Below the pieces are notes generated by a model, which worked only from the letters and a program-made list of their open reading frames with translations, was not told the DNA's origin and searched no databases. Shown piece after piece: positions 24,100 through 37,300 of a stretch of 64,000 nt of DNA; within the stretch, counting starts at the first letter, position 1, and every line of letters starts with the position of its first letter. Source of the stretch: Labia minor (Eukaryota; Arthropoda; Insecta; Dermaptera; Spongiphoridae). Location: the NCBI GenBank assembly GCA_963082975.1, contig OY720345.1:14844491-14908490 (forward strand), given 5' to 3'. The translations under genes were made by a program, and so were the position numbers.

Positions 24100-25750
24100 A
24101 GAAATGAGTATAGCATACGGTCTTTTGAATTATGATGGATAAACTAATATCGTAAAAACGGTGAGAGAGGGTTAAAAAGGAGGGGAAAGGGGATGATAAT
24201 ATAAAAAGAAACTTGAAGAGGTTTAGAGCGGTGTGAAATGAATGAAGGACAGAGATACAGGTCAGTGTTCGTCAACCTTCAAATGGGCTAATAAAGAGTG
24301 AGGGGACGGAACAAATTCCTGGAGCCCCCGTAATGATTGGGGAGACCAAACTACTTCCTAATAATAAGGATATATCCTGTTTTTTATGTAACCAATAAAA
24401 TTATTTAAAATATGTAAGTACTAAAATTATACATAAAATACAAAATGATTAAACTTTTTATTTACTTATATGAAATAATTAATAGAAATGAGTGAATTTT
24501 TTTTTTGTTATAGATATTTTTAATAAAAATTGATTACAATATATTTATGGTATACTTGGTTAAAAAGAAAGTAAAAATGATATCATTAATTTAATAATGT
24601 TAATTTTAGAATAATTATGAGAAATTCGTTTCTCATTTAAATACAAAGACGATGAATATTCACTTTTAATGTAAAGAAAAAGAAAAATAAACAAGTCTCT
24701 CACTAAAATATTATATATTATAATTATAATGGATTTGAAATATATATAAATTAAAATAAAAAGCCATTTATAGAAAATGCAAGGCATACATTACTAAAAT
24801 TTATTTATATAAAAATATCAGATTAAAAAAATAAATTCATAAAAATGAAAAGTATTCATCAGCTGACTTCCATCATCATTTTCGAGGGAATAAGTATCCG
24901 AATTATTTAAAAAAAAATTGAAAAACCGAAAAATATAATTAATTTTATATAAATAATAAAAATAATAAATTAAATATCTTTTTTATGTGTTATATATAAT
25001 AAACATAAATTGAGCTCTCCTCAATTTTTTGAATTGCAACTCCCTTGTTTGAGAGTATACAAAATATTTAAATTATAATTAAAAATATTTAACACTTTAA
25101 GTTTAGTAATCAACACAAAAAACAATTCAATAGATAAAAATAAAATTAAGATGAAAAAAGTGTTTTTAATTAAAATTAATTTTTTATTATTATTTCCTTA
25201 TCAATGTTATTTATTTATTTCTCTTGTTTATTCAATTTAAGAATATAAATAAAATATTAATATGTTTAAAATAATCAAATCGAATTTTGTTTTTTTTTTT
25301 ATTATATAATAAAAAATATTAAAAAGAAAAATGTAAACATAAATAAAAAAATATATGAATAAAACAGGTAAACCTTTTTTTTCTCTGACCTTGACAAGAG
25401 ATTCATTCCATTTTTGGTCTCATTCAGAGGAAGTTAGAAAAAATATTATTACAAACTTGATTAAATATTTACAATTTTAATTTTTATTCACAAAATAATT
25501 TATTTTAAATTTCTTATTTATGTTGAATTGTTCATTTTTTTTTATTTAATTATATTTAATCATATTTAATTATATATATATATATATAAATAAATATTAA
25601 ATTAATTATATATTATATACTACTATATATAAAATTCATGTGTATATTTTTTATTTAGAGAAAATAGAAATAGCAAAATAAAGAAAAGAGAGTAAATTGT
25701 GACCTGAATTATTATTTTATTAATTTTTAATGCAATTAAAATAAATAGTA
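24100..25750. other. Gene-free stretch in the presumed GRAF first intron
   Basis: A more complex island at about 24,150-24,370 is non-repetitive in this window and is followed by A/T-rich filler. No exon, RNA gene or recognisable mobile element is seen. Confidence 0.45.
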
Positions 25751-25759
25751 AATACATAC

Positions 25760-25919
25760 GTCTGGCAGCTTGGATTAATTCCTTGACTTCTTTGACAAGT
25801 CCCTTGATCTGTTGACTCGTGCGTTCCAATTCTTTCTCATGGCTATTCAATTTCTCTCTAAAATATGGACTATCCGTAAGACACTCAGCAAATTCTAAAT
25901 GTTGTAGCCACATGCCCAT
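25760..25919 (-). CDS. Graf: First coding exon of a GRAF/oligophrenin-family RhoGAP
   Basis: The ATG at 25,919-25,917 opens a 53-codon exon that ends at a GTATGT splice donor. The peptide contains LEFAECLTDSPYFREKL, HEKELERTSQQIK and VKEVKELIQAA. This is the N-terminal helix of the BAR domain of GRAF/ARHGAP26-42/oligophrenin proteins, whose start is LEFxxCxxDSPxFRExLxxHExELExT. These proteins sense curved membrane with BAR-PH domains and inactivate RhoA/Cdc42 with a RhoGAP domain. Only this exon was found: no PH, RhoGAP or SH3 exon is visible down to position 1, so the next intron must be more than 25 kb long, or small exons were missed. Reading past the donor soon meets low-complexity intron, which supports the splice site. 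A GC-richer segment upstream probably holds the promoter and 5' UTR. Confidence 0.8.
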
Positions 25920-26199
25920 TTTGAAATTAAATTGTTAATATTTTTTTCTCTTGATAAAAAAAAACAACAAAATCACTAATAATAGTAATAATAATAATAA
26001 TCACACATTCACATGACACACAATATAAATATTTTCTTTATATGTTCATTTAATAAAAAGATTTAATATAATATTTATACATTGGTCATTATATTTAAAA
26101 TTCACTTATTTTGATTTTTAAATGTTAAAATTAAAAAACATGCTCACAGTGTGGTGACATTTGAAATGTAAACACGTTGCCACGCAGGTAATAACTAAA

Positions 26200-26345
26200 A
26201 CGTATTTGTTCTTTATCAAATGACAAGTGAAACGTCGCCGCCGCACGGACACTAGCCAGACAGCCGAGATCTCTGCTTGGATACCGCTACTTTCGAAGTT
26301 GGCTCAAGGGGAGGGGATGCAGAGGCAGTGCTCTCTGTTAGACAA
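26200..26345 (-). promoter_or_regulatory. Candidate 5' UTR/promoter of the GRAF-like gene
   Basis: A GC-rich patch (ACGTCGCCGCCGCACGG, CCAGACAGCCGAGATCTC) stands out in A/T-rich DNA about 300 bases upstream of the GRAF ATG. It lies between the divergent GRAF and TOGARAM genes. The function is inferred only from position and composition. Confidence 0.4.
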
Positions 26346-26389
26346 TTGGTTAAGCTCAACAAATTTAAACCGCATGTTTTAAAGTGGTG

Positions 26390-28390
26390 ATTTCAATTAT
26401 TATACTTATTTGAAATTTTATCATAAATATATTATTAAATATGTTAATATTTTTTTACTTTGATTTTTAATCTTATTTCAAATTTACTCTTTTGATTAAT
26501 TAATTGAATTAATATTTTATAAAATTTGGTTAATTCTCTTTGAAATAATAAATTGTTTTAAATCATTCTTTAGAAAATCCTTAATTTCTAAAATAAAAAT
26601 TTTTTATCACAATATTCATATAAACTTTCATTTGAATTTTTATTAAATACAATATTTTTATTAATTAATAATTTCATAATAATTATTTAATAATATTTTA
26701 AATAATTTTTAATTAATAATATAATATAATTCATATTATGTTTGAAATATTTACTTGATTTTAAAATTTTAAATATAAATTTAAAATAACAAATTAAAGA
26801 AAAATTTGAATGAATTATTTTTATTTAAGTTAAGCAATATATAGTTGGTCTAGTTAAAAATCAGAACACCGACCCATGGAATAAAGTTAATAGCCCCTTT
26901 TCAATATGCAGCCAAATCTCAAGAGTTTAGAATATTTCACGTTTTAAGGCGTACGCATGACACTATTTTAGAAATGTTTTTTTTTTGTTATTTTTATAAT
27001 TAAATAAGAAATAAGATAGGAGTCTTCTTAAAACATATTAAATACAGTTTTCTAGTCAAATTATGTTCTTAGGGAGTGTCTTTTTGAATTAAAATGTTAT
27101 TAAAGATAACAGAAAGACAAAATGCAGTTTAACAAAATTATCAGTTCAATAATAGAAAATACAGTGGATAACATAAAAAAAGACAAGAAGAATCTAAATC
27201 ATTAAATGAAGAAATATAAAAAATTATAAAAGAATATAAATATTTTCAGACAATCTCAACCTTAAAGAAATCAAGTAAAAACTCTATCACAAGAATTTTG
27301 CTTTCTGAAATTAGAGATTTGGTAGAGAGAACAAAAATTAAAAAATACCAGCTATAAACAGAGTTGTTGGGTAGATACTGAAGTACTGTCGTTAATACTG
27401 ACAAAACTAGTCATACAAAAGTTTCCCTTTAAAAGATCCGGTGCTTCTAAAGCAGTAAATTTTACAAAAATCTCAAGAAATCATCTCTGCATCGCTAACT
27501 GTGACATTTGACTTATTTCCGGTACCATAAAAAAGACGACGAGAAGGCTGGTCTGCATTTGGGTCAACATGGAAGTTCATCGGTGCGCGTCAAGAAATAG
27601 CAACTCTTCAATTCAAATATCTTTTCTATGAAATATGGGCCCTAATTTAAGCCTATTATAATAATCTTATAAACGTCTAAATTTAATTTAAACTTATTCA
27701 AGATTATATTATATTATTTATACAATTCCGACTATAGAAACATTCTTTTGGTAAAGACAGACTGAGAAAAATCAAAGAAGGCTTGAAGAGAGTTGAAAAT
27801 AATATATACCCCATCAGAATTTGTATAATTTATTATTATAATTTTATATAAGCAGAGTTAAAAATAATATTTTTCTCAAATAAAAATATATACCTTATTT
27901 ACCTCTAGTAAGGTTATTTTGATTAAGAAATTTTGAAGTAAGAAATGTTAAAATCAATTAAAAATAACAAATTTATTTTATGCTAAATTTTATTTAAGTA
28001 GATTTATATATAGAGAGAGAAAGATAGTTAAACATATTTTAAATCTAAGTGACCGTTACAAAATAATAATATTATATGTTAAATAAAAACATTTTTATTT
28101 TAATATATAATTTGATATCTAAGTTTTTAATAAATCCAAAAGCTACGATTAAACATTCTAGGAGAGGAAATTAATTATGGTGGTAATTTATTATTTTTTC
28201 CATTTTAACTATTGTTAAATGACTTTAAAATGATAAAGAGGAGTGAGTGATTTATATGGATATATTTATATATAAATAAAAATATATATAGACATAGATA
28301 AAGAACAACTTTCAAAATATAATATAATTCATTCATCAATTTGGAAAATCTCTGAATGATCTATTTGTTATTTCTTTTGTCAAGACACTT
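26390..28390. other. Intergenic region between divergent genes
   Basis: No gene was recognised. The 26,850-27,620 part is less A/T-biased and could be an old transposon. It has only short broken frames, and I could not assign it. Confidence 0.4.
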
Positions 28391-28397
28391 GCTAATA

Positions 28398-31300
28398 ATG
28401 GTAATTTTTTTTTTCATTTTTTTAAATTTATTGAAATTTTTTGCTTGATTTTTAATTAAATATAAATATTATATTTTAGGTATTACCAAAACGTTTATTA
28501 GCAACATTTGAAGAAGGAACAGGATTTATAACATGCCCGATGTGCCAAGGAAAAGGTAAAAATCAAATAATCTTAGTATCTAGAATCTATGGAGTTGATA
28601 TATCAATTTAAAAATTTAAGGAGGGTGAAATAAAATTAATATTAATAAAATGATTAATTTGGAATATTTTAAAATAATCGAAAAATTTCAAAAAATCATT
28701 TTATAAATTGATTCATTGTTTGACTGTAATTTTGTAATTTTTAAAAAATTTAAATCCTTTCAGTCATTTGGGCTATAATAGATAATACATTCTTCTAAGT
28801 ATTCTTAATTGTTATCAAGAAGTGAATTTTTTAATTCCTCTGGCTAAACAGGTGATGTGGATTTCTTCTGTAATGCTTTTCCAACAAGTTATTGTCGATG
28901 AAGTCATTCCTAACAAATAGAAACAAACTTTTTTAACCCAAGGCTAGATCACTGTAAACACTGTAAAGTTTAACATCAAAATTTGTTAGAGTCTTAATGG
29001 CTTTTAATTAGTCCACATGTCAAGTTTTTACTTTATTTTTCCTAAAATTTATATTATACTCTTTTTTTATAATATCTTCTTAGATATGGTTTCCTATTTA
29101 TATTAAAAATAAATAATTTTATTATTTGTATAAATGTAAATAATAAATAATGTATTTTTAGGTATTTGTTTGAGAATAGAAGGTGATGAAGAGTCATTAG
29201 TATTATTCAATCGAGGATTAAATTTACGAGAGAAATCAATATCGCCACCACAACGTCCCACATCAAATGAACTAAGTTAGATAAGAATTAAAATGTTAAT
29301 ATTTTATTAATACATTTTATAATATAAATTCTTGTTTTAAAGATGAACCATTTCGATTGCCAGTACTTGCACGATCAAAACGCACCAATACTTACACATC
29401 AAATACTTCATCTAATAATACATCTAGACAAAATGTGATGTCTCCACAAAATTTAGACACAACTTTATCATCATCAATATCAGAAACAAATATTGTCTGT
29501 TTACCAACACGACGAGTCTCAAGACAATCAATCCGTCAGAAAAAAACAAAATCAAAGTAAGAATTACTTAAATTAATTTAAAAAATATTCTTGGTTTATA
29601 AAATAAATATTATTAGATTTGATATTTATATATATATACACACGAGGGTCATTCAACAATTACTTAGCCTAACCGCCCGATGGCGCTGCTATCACAAAAG
29701 AGTTTTACCATCATGTAGTACATTCTTTTACTAGCCTACTGTCAAGTTTCAATCAATTCCCTTCACTAGTTTTGTTTTGGCAGCCTTTGGAAGCGAGCGA
29801 GTCGATCAGTTGTACAAAAATGGGAAAAGAACATTCTCATTAAACTTGTGTTATTAATATGCCAATATATATTATATAGGTTGAAATATAATTTAGCAGA
29901 ATAGGGACATTTGAAAAAATGTAGTTGCTGTGGCCAAAAGTCACAGATAGATTGATATATAAGGAGGCTCATTCGAAAATTATAGGTGTTTAACTGAACA
30001 GTACGCTATTTAAGAGATTTTCTTTGAAAAATAAAAAAATATTCTCATTAAACTTGTGTTATTAATATGCCAACATATATTATATAGGTTGAAATATAAT
30101 TTCTCTCTTGATAAAAAAATATTTAAATTTCATTTTAATTTCATAATTCAATGAAAAGGTATTCAATTGTAAAATGAAAAATAAAACAAAAAAAAAACAT
30201 ATTTGTTATTTTCCTTTAGTTAATTTTTATGGGTCCTTTGAGTCATATTATTTTAAATTTTAAATTTTTTATGTATTTTGTACTAGATAATGTTTATACC
30301 CTCGACCTTCTGTAGCTTGTTGAATAAAATAATAAAATGAAAAGGAAGATTAGTAGTTTTATCAATCTTTTGTTTAAAAATTAAAACATATTCCGAAAAC
30401 TTAATAACAATTAACGAAAAACAAACGCTCTTTAGAATTCATAAGAAATTAAACTTTTTATTAGGAAAATTGAATCAACTATATACAGCCAACCCTCCTA
30501 GAACGCGGTTTCCATATAATGCGGAGCTGAAATTGCGACAGTCTTCCTATAACGCGGTACTTTTAAGCGTGGTTTCCTTTCAACAGGATTCCATAAGTTG
30601 GATGACTGAAGATTTATTTAAGGATTGGTTTTATAATTGTTTTATCCCGGCAGTGGAAGGAAATCTATACGATGAAAAAAATTTGTATTTCGAAGTTTTA
30701 TTGGTTCTTGATAACGCTGGTTGAAACTGGATCATTCAAATGTGAAAATTGTCTTCCTTCCTCCTAAATGCACGTCATTAATACAACTTTTGGACCAAGG
30801 AGTCATTAAACTTTAAAATTGTACTACACACACCAACTTTTCCAAACCATTTGCGACAGCTTAGAAAACAATAAAAATAAAACTCTTAAGTCTAGTTTAC
30901 ACGGGCTTAGTATTTGTCATTAGTTCAAGGGTGGGCTTTTTGAACGCCCTCCGGCCCGTTGAAAAAGTAGGCTCTTATTTTGATTTTTCGTTCAATATGT
31001 CTCTTTAAAAAAAAAGATAAATTTTTTTTATTAGTGTAATATGGCCCGGAAGACATTTTGAAAACTTCAATTTGGCCCGGGCTTAAAAGTATTTGCCCAT
31101 CCCTGAACTAATGACAAGTACTAAGCCCGTGTAAACTAGGCTTTACTCAAGTGTGGATGGAATTTTCTATTTTAGATTGTATTAGAATCGTGTCATCGGC
31201 TTCCGGGGAAATTAATCCATCAACGCTTGATGCGTGTTGGGGACCTCTTTAATCTCAAATGGTTCAAGCAATACAAGTTGATTCTACAATTTTATTCCCA

Positions 31301-34300
31301 GTTACAGAAATAATAAACATTGCTTCTCGACTAAGCGATGGAGAATTTGCATTAAACCATCAGGATGGAAAAAAATGTAAGAGTACTCGGGGAAGAAACT
31401 TTAGATGAGGAAGAACTGATGGAATTAATTGATGCACCCATCTCAAATGTATTGGTAAACGAAAATAAGGAAAACGAAGGAGTGCCAAATCTCGATTTAC
31501 AAGATGTGAAAAAATTTTTATTCAAACTGATCATTCAACGGTGGGCAGCGCAAAGTTTAAAAGAGAGTTAAGAAATTGATTAGCTCCCTATAGAGAGGTT
31601 TTTTAGTGGATTTAGAAAAAAAACTGTAATCAAAAACCCATGTGAAGATGAACCAAGTGAGGAAGACATTTTGTCCATTAAAAGAAGACGAGTTAGGCGA
31701 CTCATATCTGACAGCGAGGATGAGTGCTGAAATATTACATAATTTTACAAAAGTCTTTTATTTATTTGTATTTATTTTATTTTATTTCTAATTATTCTTT
31801 TCATTCCCTTATATTAACTCTTCGATTCAATAAAAATATTTTATAATTTGTTTATTGGTGTCCATATAACGCGGTGATTTCTACTAATTCTGAGTATCTT
31901 ATAGAGAGCGGTTTCCACACAACGTGTTACACACTCACTGCGTTATAGGAGGATTGACTGTATACCTAAATAAATAAATACTCTTCGAAAACATAATTTT
32001 TTTTTGTAAACAAATATATAAGAAAACATAAATATATAAAGAATTTTAAAAATGTTAAAAATTTAAATAACGCTAGATTTACAATCAAACATCATGGTAG
32101 TCTTGGCTTATTTATATATATATATATATATATAAAATATTTATTATATTAATTTGATTTTTTTTTTTTTGTTTAAGAAATGAACATTTGAGATTTTCAT
32201 TGGAATCTTTAGAGCCATCAATAAATAATGTTGAAAAGTAAGTATCTATTTTTATTAGATTTAACTAATACAATCAATTATGTTAAATTGAATATTAAAA
32301 TTTGGTATTATCGTATTATAGCATTTGAGTTGAGATTGGTCCCTTCCCATCTCCATTTATATTATTTTTCCACATTTTGATTCTTTCAATTTTTTTTAAA
32401 AAACATTGTTTTCAAAATTTCTATTTACTGTAGAGAATGAGTTATTAACTCCCCTCCGAAAAAAAATCTTTACCACATTAAAAAAATAATAAATACAATA
32501 ATTATTTTAATTATAGAGTAGGGATATTATAAAATGAGTTAAATGTTATTTTTATAGTAATATTAAATATGTGAAAGGAATTTTTATAAACCATATGAAT
32601 TGAATTATTTAATTTTTATTTATAATTAATGTATTATTTAATTTTTTGTTTTAATAATTTGTTTTTTTAATTGTAAGTTTTTAAATTAAATTATTAAAAT
32701 CAGCCACCCTGCTCATGAAGATCATCGAATTTCACACCTTAATCGCTAATTTAGAGAAATGTCCCGCATACTGAAAGTGACCATACGTCCCGTTTTGATC
32801 GGGACAGTCCCGTTTTCAGGTAGCTTGTCCCTTATTTTAAATTTATTATTATGTTATTATACTAAGTTATTGTTAAATATAACAACAATTACTATATCTT
32901 TCAGTTATTTTCATTATAATTAACAGAAATAATGAAAAATATACGATTTCTTCATAGCCTCCCCAAACTATTTATTACCTAAAATTAAAAAATGTCCAGT
33001 TTTTAGGAAAAAAAAAATAAATGGTCACGTTAAGCATTCTACTATGAAAATGATTATATAGTATAAATTTAAGTATTCGTTTAACATTTATACAAGAAAA
33101 TAACATATATTTATTATATATTTTATGTTTAATTTGAAAAATGTATTAACAAGTATAAAAATTATTATTATAAATTCATTGTCTTTTTATATTTAAAGCA
33201 ACGATCGAATTTATCAGAATTTAATATAATAAATAGTGTAATGAGGTCATTGTATTATCTAATTTCTATTATGATACAAATTTATTGAAATAATGGCATG
33301 AATTCAACTGTAAACCTAATAATAATTTATTTATTTCACTTTTAGAAAGAAAAATAGATCCAAATCGGTGATGCCAATTAGAGATATTGATACAAATAGT
33401 ACAATATCTCAAAGTATAAATTCTGACATACCAAATGCAGACTTTAATCTAGATATGACACTTGAGAAATCAAATTTATTAAAATCACATTTAAATAGAC
33501 AAAAAATGAAAACACGTAGAAAAAACAATGGATCATTTATTCAGTCGCCACCTATAAAAGAGTAAGAGATATTCAAATTTATTAATAAAATAATTAAATA
33601 AAATTGTTCATTATATTACTGATGCTCATACATATTACTGATAAAGTATTTCCTTTTCATTATATTACTGATACTGATACATATTACCGATAAAGTATTT
33701 CCTTTCTTCCTATTTTAACCAATATAATTTGTAATTTCATTAAAATATAATTATTATTAATAAAATTTGGAATATAAAATAATTAAATTAATTTTATTTT
33801 TATATATTTGTAAATATCAATAAATATAAATTAATAATTTTTTTTTATTATCAAGAAAAATAGAAAAAAATATATAGGTGTAAGTAATTTTTGAAATGTT
33901 TTATAGGGACCATTGGTAGGGTTTGGTGAAATGACACTTTACTTACCGTTTTCCTACATCTATCGTTAATATATCATATTTTTTACCATTAATGAATTAT
34001 ATAATAAGTTATTTATTATATTGAAATATTAAAAATTATTATAATAGTTTATCCAATGTAATATTTTTTGAGGGTGGAGCAGAGCTGTCTAGAAAAGCCT
34101 TCATCGGTGGCCACAATTGTTAAAAAATTACCAGTAAATTACGAATTGGAACTTTTACCAATGAATGAGGAGCCAGAATATCCCCAGGAAATTATACGTT
34201 CAGCATTAATTAAACTACGAACAGATGATTGGTCAATATATATATATAAATTAATTATTACTCCTAATTATAATGAAAATAAGGTAATTGTTTAGTCTAA

Positions 34301-37300
34301 CAGATGTATATCATGAATTTTGATAAAACTTCGCCAGTTGATTCCTTTTTTGATCCAAAACAAACTTTCTTAAGAAGTATGTGGTGGTCGCTTCTAGTTT
34401 ACGAGATAAAAATTATTAAAGTTTACATATAAACTACGTAGTTATGAATGAGCATCCATTAAATAATGTTTTATTGACTAATTCACTAATTTTAGGTTTT
34501 TATAAGTTCGGTTTAGATATAAGAAAATTAAAGAATTAATTAATTAAATAAATTTCCTATATCCAAACCGAACTTATAAAAACTGAAAATTAGTGAAGCC
34601 CTCTGGTGGTTAAATAATAAAACATGGTAGCTAAATAGAATATCAATGGATTTATATGCAAACTTGAATAATTTTATCTCGTAAACTAGAAGCGACCGCC
34701 ACATACTACTTAAGAAAATTTTATTTTGAATCAAAAAACGAATCTATTGGTAAAGTTTTATCCAAATGATACATTGGTTAGACTAAACCATTACCGAAAA
34801 TAAGATGAATTATAATCAATGCATTTATTATATATATCTATATATATATATATTTATAAATATAGGTCTACCAACGTTGAAGGAATTGAAGAGGTGATCC
34901 AAGTATCTCGTTATTTTCCATCCATGGTGGATCCATTTATGACGGTGATCAATCGTGCATTGATTGTACTTTTACACTCGTTACGTTCCATGGTTGTACG
35001 ACTTGCTTGCCAGGCATCATTTGAAATTTTTCGTACAAATCATAATATTCAGAGGCCTGTAAGTAAGTAAATATTAAAACTATTTTATTGTATATAATAA
35101 TATTAAATTTTTTTTTTATTTTTGTTTTTCTATTATTTAAGGAATTTGATGAATTAGTAAGTTTATTGCTTAACAAAACAGCGGATATGAATAAATACAT
35201 TCGGCAGGATGCAAATGAAGCACTTGATTCAATGATACGTAACGTTGCACCATGCCATTCGGTACGAGCACTCATCTCAAGGGGATTCAGGTCTCATATA
35301 GAAATTCATTAATTAATTCTATATGTATTTAATAAGAAATTTATTAAAATATTTTATCATATATTCTACTGAAAAATCAAGATTAGATTAGACATGACAC
35401 AAAATTTGGATAAATCAAAAAAAAAAAAAAATTTTTTTTGATTGATATGATTTATAAAAAATTTTCTTTTTACTAAAAAACGGGGTTGAATAGAAATTTT
35501 GTTTAAGAAAACGAAAATATTTACATTTCTTGAATTGATTCTTGAATATATGTATATTACTGCATCTGATCCCTATTATATATATATATATATATGTACC
35601 ATGTATTTGGATTTAGATTAACAAAGAGTCCTATAAAAATATTTCATAAATCAGAAAAATATCTAATGTCAAATTATTAAAAGGGTCCTATGAATCTATT
35701 TTAATATGATTTTTAAATATATTTTATGGATTAAATATTAACTAAAAAGGTTAAATGAAAAAAAATCATATTTTAAGGTACCATTGATTTTGTATAAGGC
35801 GTCATTGGGTGTGTTGGTAGCGAACCGGCCTCACATTCACATGGTCCGGGTTCAAGTCCCGGGCCTGGCAAGGGAATTTCCCTAGCTGGGGTCTATGGGA
35901 CGGACTCAACCCAGCCTCCGGGAACAACATTGGAGAAAAGCTACTTGATAGCGCCTCCGATCAAGAAAATCAAGGTAAAGGTTGAGAGGACACGTTCTAC
36001 TGATCATAGGACACCTCATTGATATAACCGGCTTGTCCTTGCTTAGGACGTACAAAGTCAGAGGGTTTTTTTTATTGATATTATATAGCAACACTTTCGT
36101 TCAATACAATAAATTTTAATATTTTAAATTTATAAACAAAATGTTCAATTTTTTTTAGAAAAATCAAAATGTATTGTCATTTATAATTCAGTAGTTCAGG
36201 AAAAAAGAAGCAAACACTTTATTAGTAATTTTTGAAAATCGAAATGGTTTGAAACAAGAGAACCAGTTATTAATAAATAATTTAATTTAATTATTATTTG
36301 ATTTTATTTTCCACATTATGAATTTACTTTTTCTTTGTTTTAATGTATTATATTTCTTGTGTGCTCTATTTCGTGTGGTAAATAGAGGGCGGTGATGTGG
36401 TCAAAAGCCACATACAAGGGTAAAGCTGACCCAATTGCAAAATGTTCAGAGGCGAAGACAATTTGCTATAGAGACAATTACATATACCAATATACATATG
36501 TATATTTGAATCAATGAAAACACTTAATTAAAATTTTCAAATACGAGTAATAAACTTTGATTGAGGATATTGACAAATCTCTCATATCCCCCTATTTTTG
36601 AAAAAAAACAACCCCCTCTAGAAAACTATTAAGAATTAGCAAATGGTATACAATACACTAACAAAATTTCAAACCAGCCACGAATTTGAAAACCTTCAAT
36701 TTGTGCTCTTCACGAAACATTCTTTTAAATATCCTCTAGTACCTTTTATCTAATGACAAACCCCCTCCTTTAGTTCAAGTTATGCCTTTTGAAATAAATG
36801 TGGGCAGATTAGGTGATAAACAGGAATCAAGTAGACATCAAATCGTTTATAACACAATACAGCGTGAAATACCAAGATCATCAACGATAATACTTTTATA
36901 TTTCTAGTAGACCTTTTCACGCCCACAAGCACAACTTTCATGTAGCGTTATTCTTCCTAATCACTAGCAACCTGTTTCGATACAAATTAATTAGTATATT
37001 ATTATTAATTGTACTTTATATTATGACTTAGAACGGAATCCCAACCAGGTCCAGGTTTGGGGGTCGACAGAACCTAAGGGCACTGGTGACATTATCAGCC
37101 ATTTTAGATTAGTAAATTGTTTTTGCCAACTGAAAAAGTTAGTCACATTTTTGTGTGTTGTTCGATTTTTTAAATAAGCTGTATTAAATTTTGCGTTAAA
37201 AATTGAATAAAGTGCTCCAATGCCCTAAAATGTTGACTAAGGCATTCTGCGAGTCTACTTTGTCTCAAAAAGGTGTTTATAAGTGGTACAAGCGCTTGAA

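Noticed and set aside
12930-25750. CRISPR arrays, prokaryotic operons or phage features
   Set aside because: Tandem and interspersed repeats here lack regular short repeats with unique spacers. The genes in the window have introns, and nothing is prokaryotic.
26850-27620. A possible Tc1-like or other transposon in the GRAF-TOGARAM intergenic region
   Set aside because: Composition suggests an old insertion, but no terminal repeats or continuous transposase motif could be read in any frame, so no call was made.
34949-35275. Minus-strand open frame of 108 codons
   Set aside because: It is antisense to two TOG exons and the intron between them. The sense frame matches the TOG family and has proper splice sites.
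35798-35870. A functional tRNA gene
   Set aside because: Only box A/B-like promoter sequence is present. The cloverleaf does not close and the same unit with a long unrelated body occurs twice, so it is a SINE.
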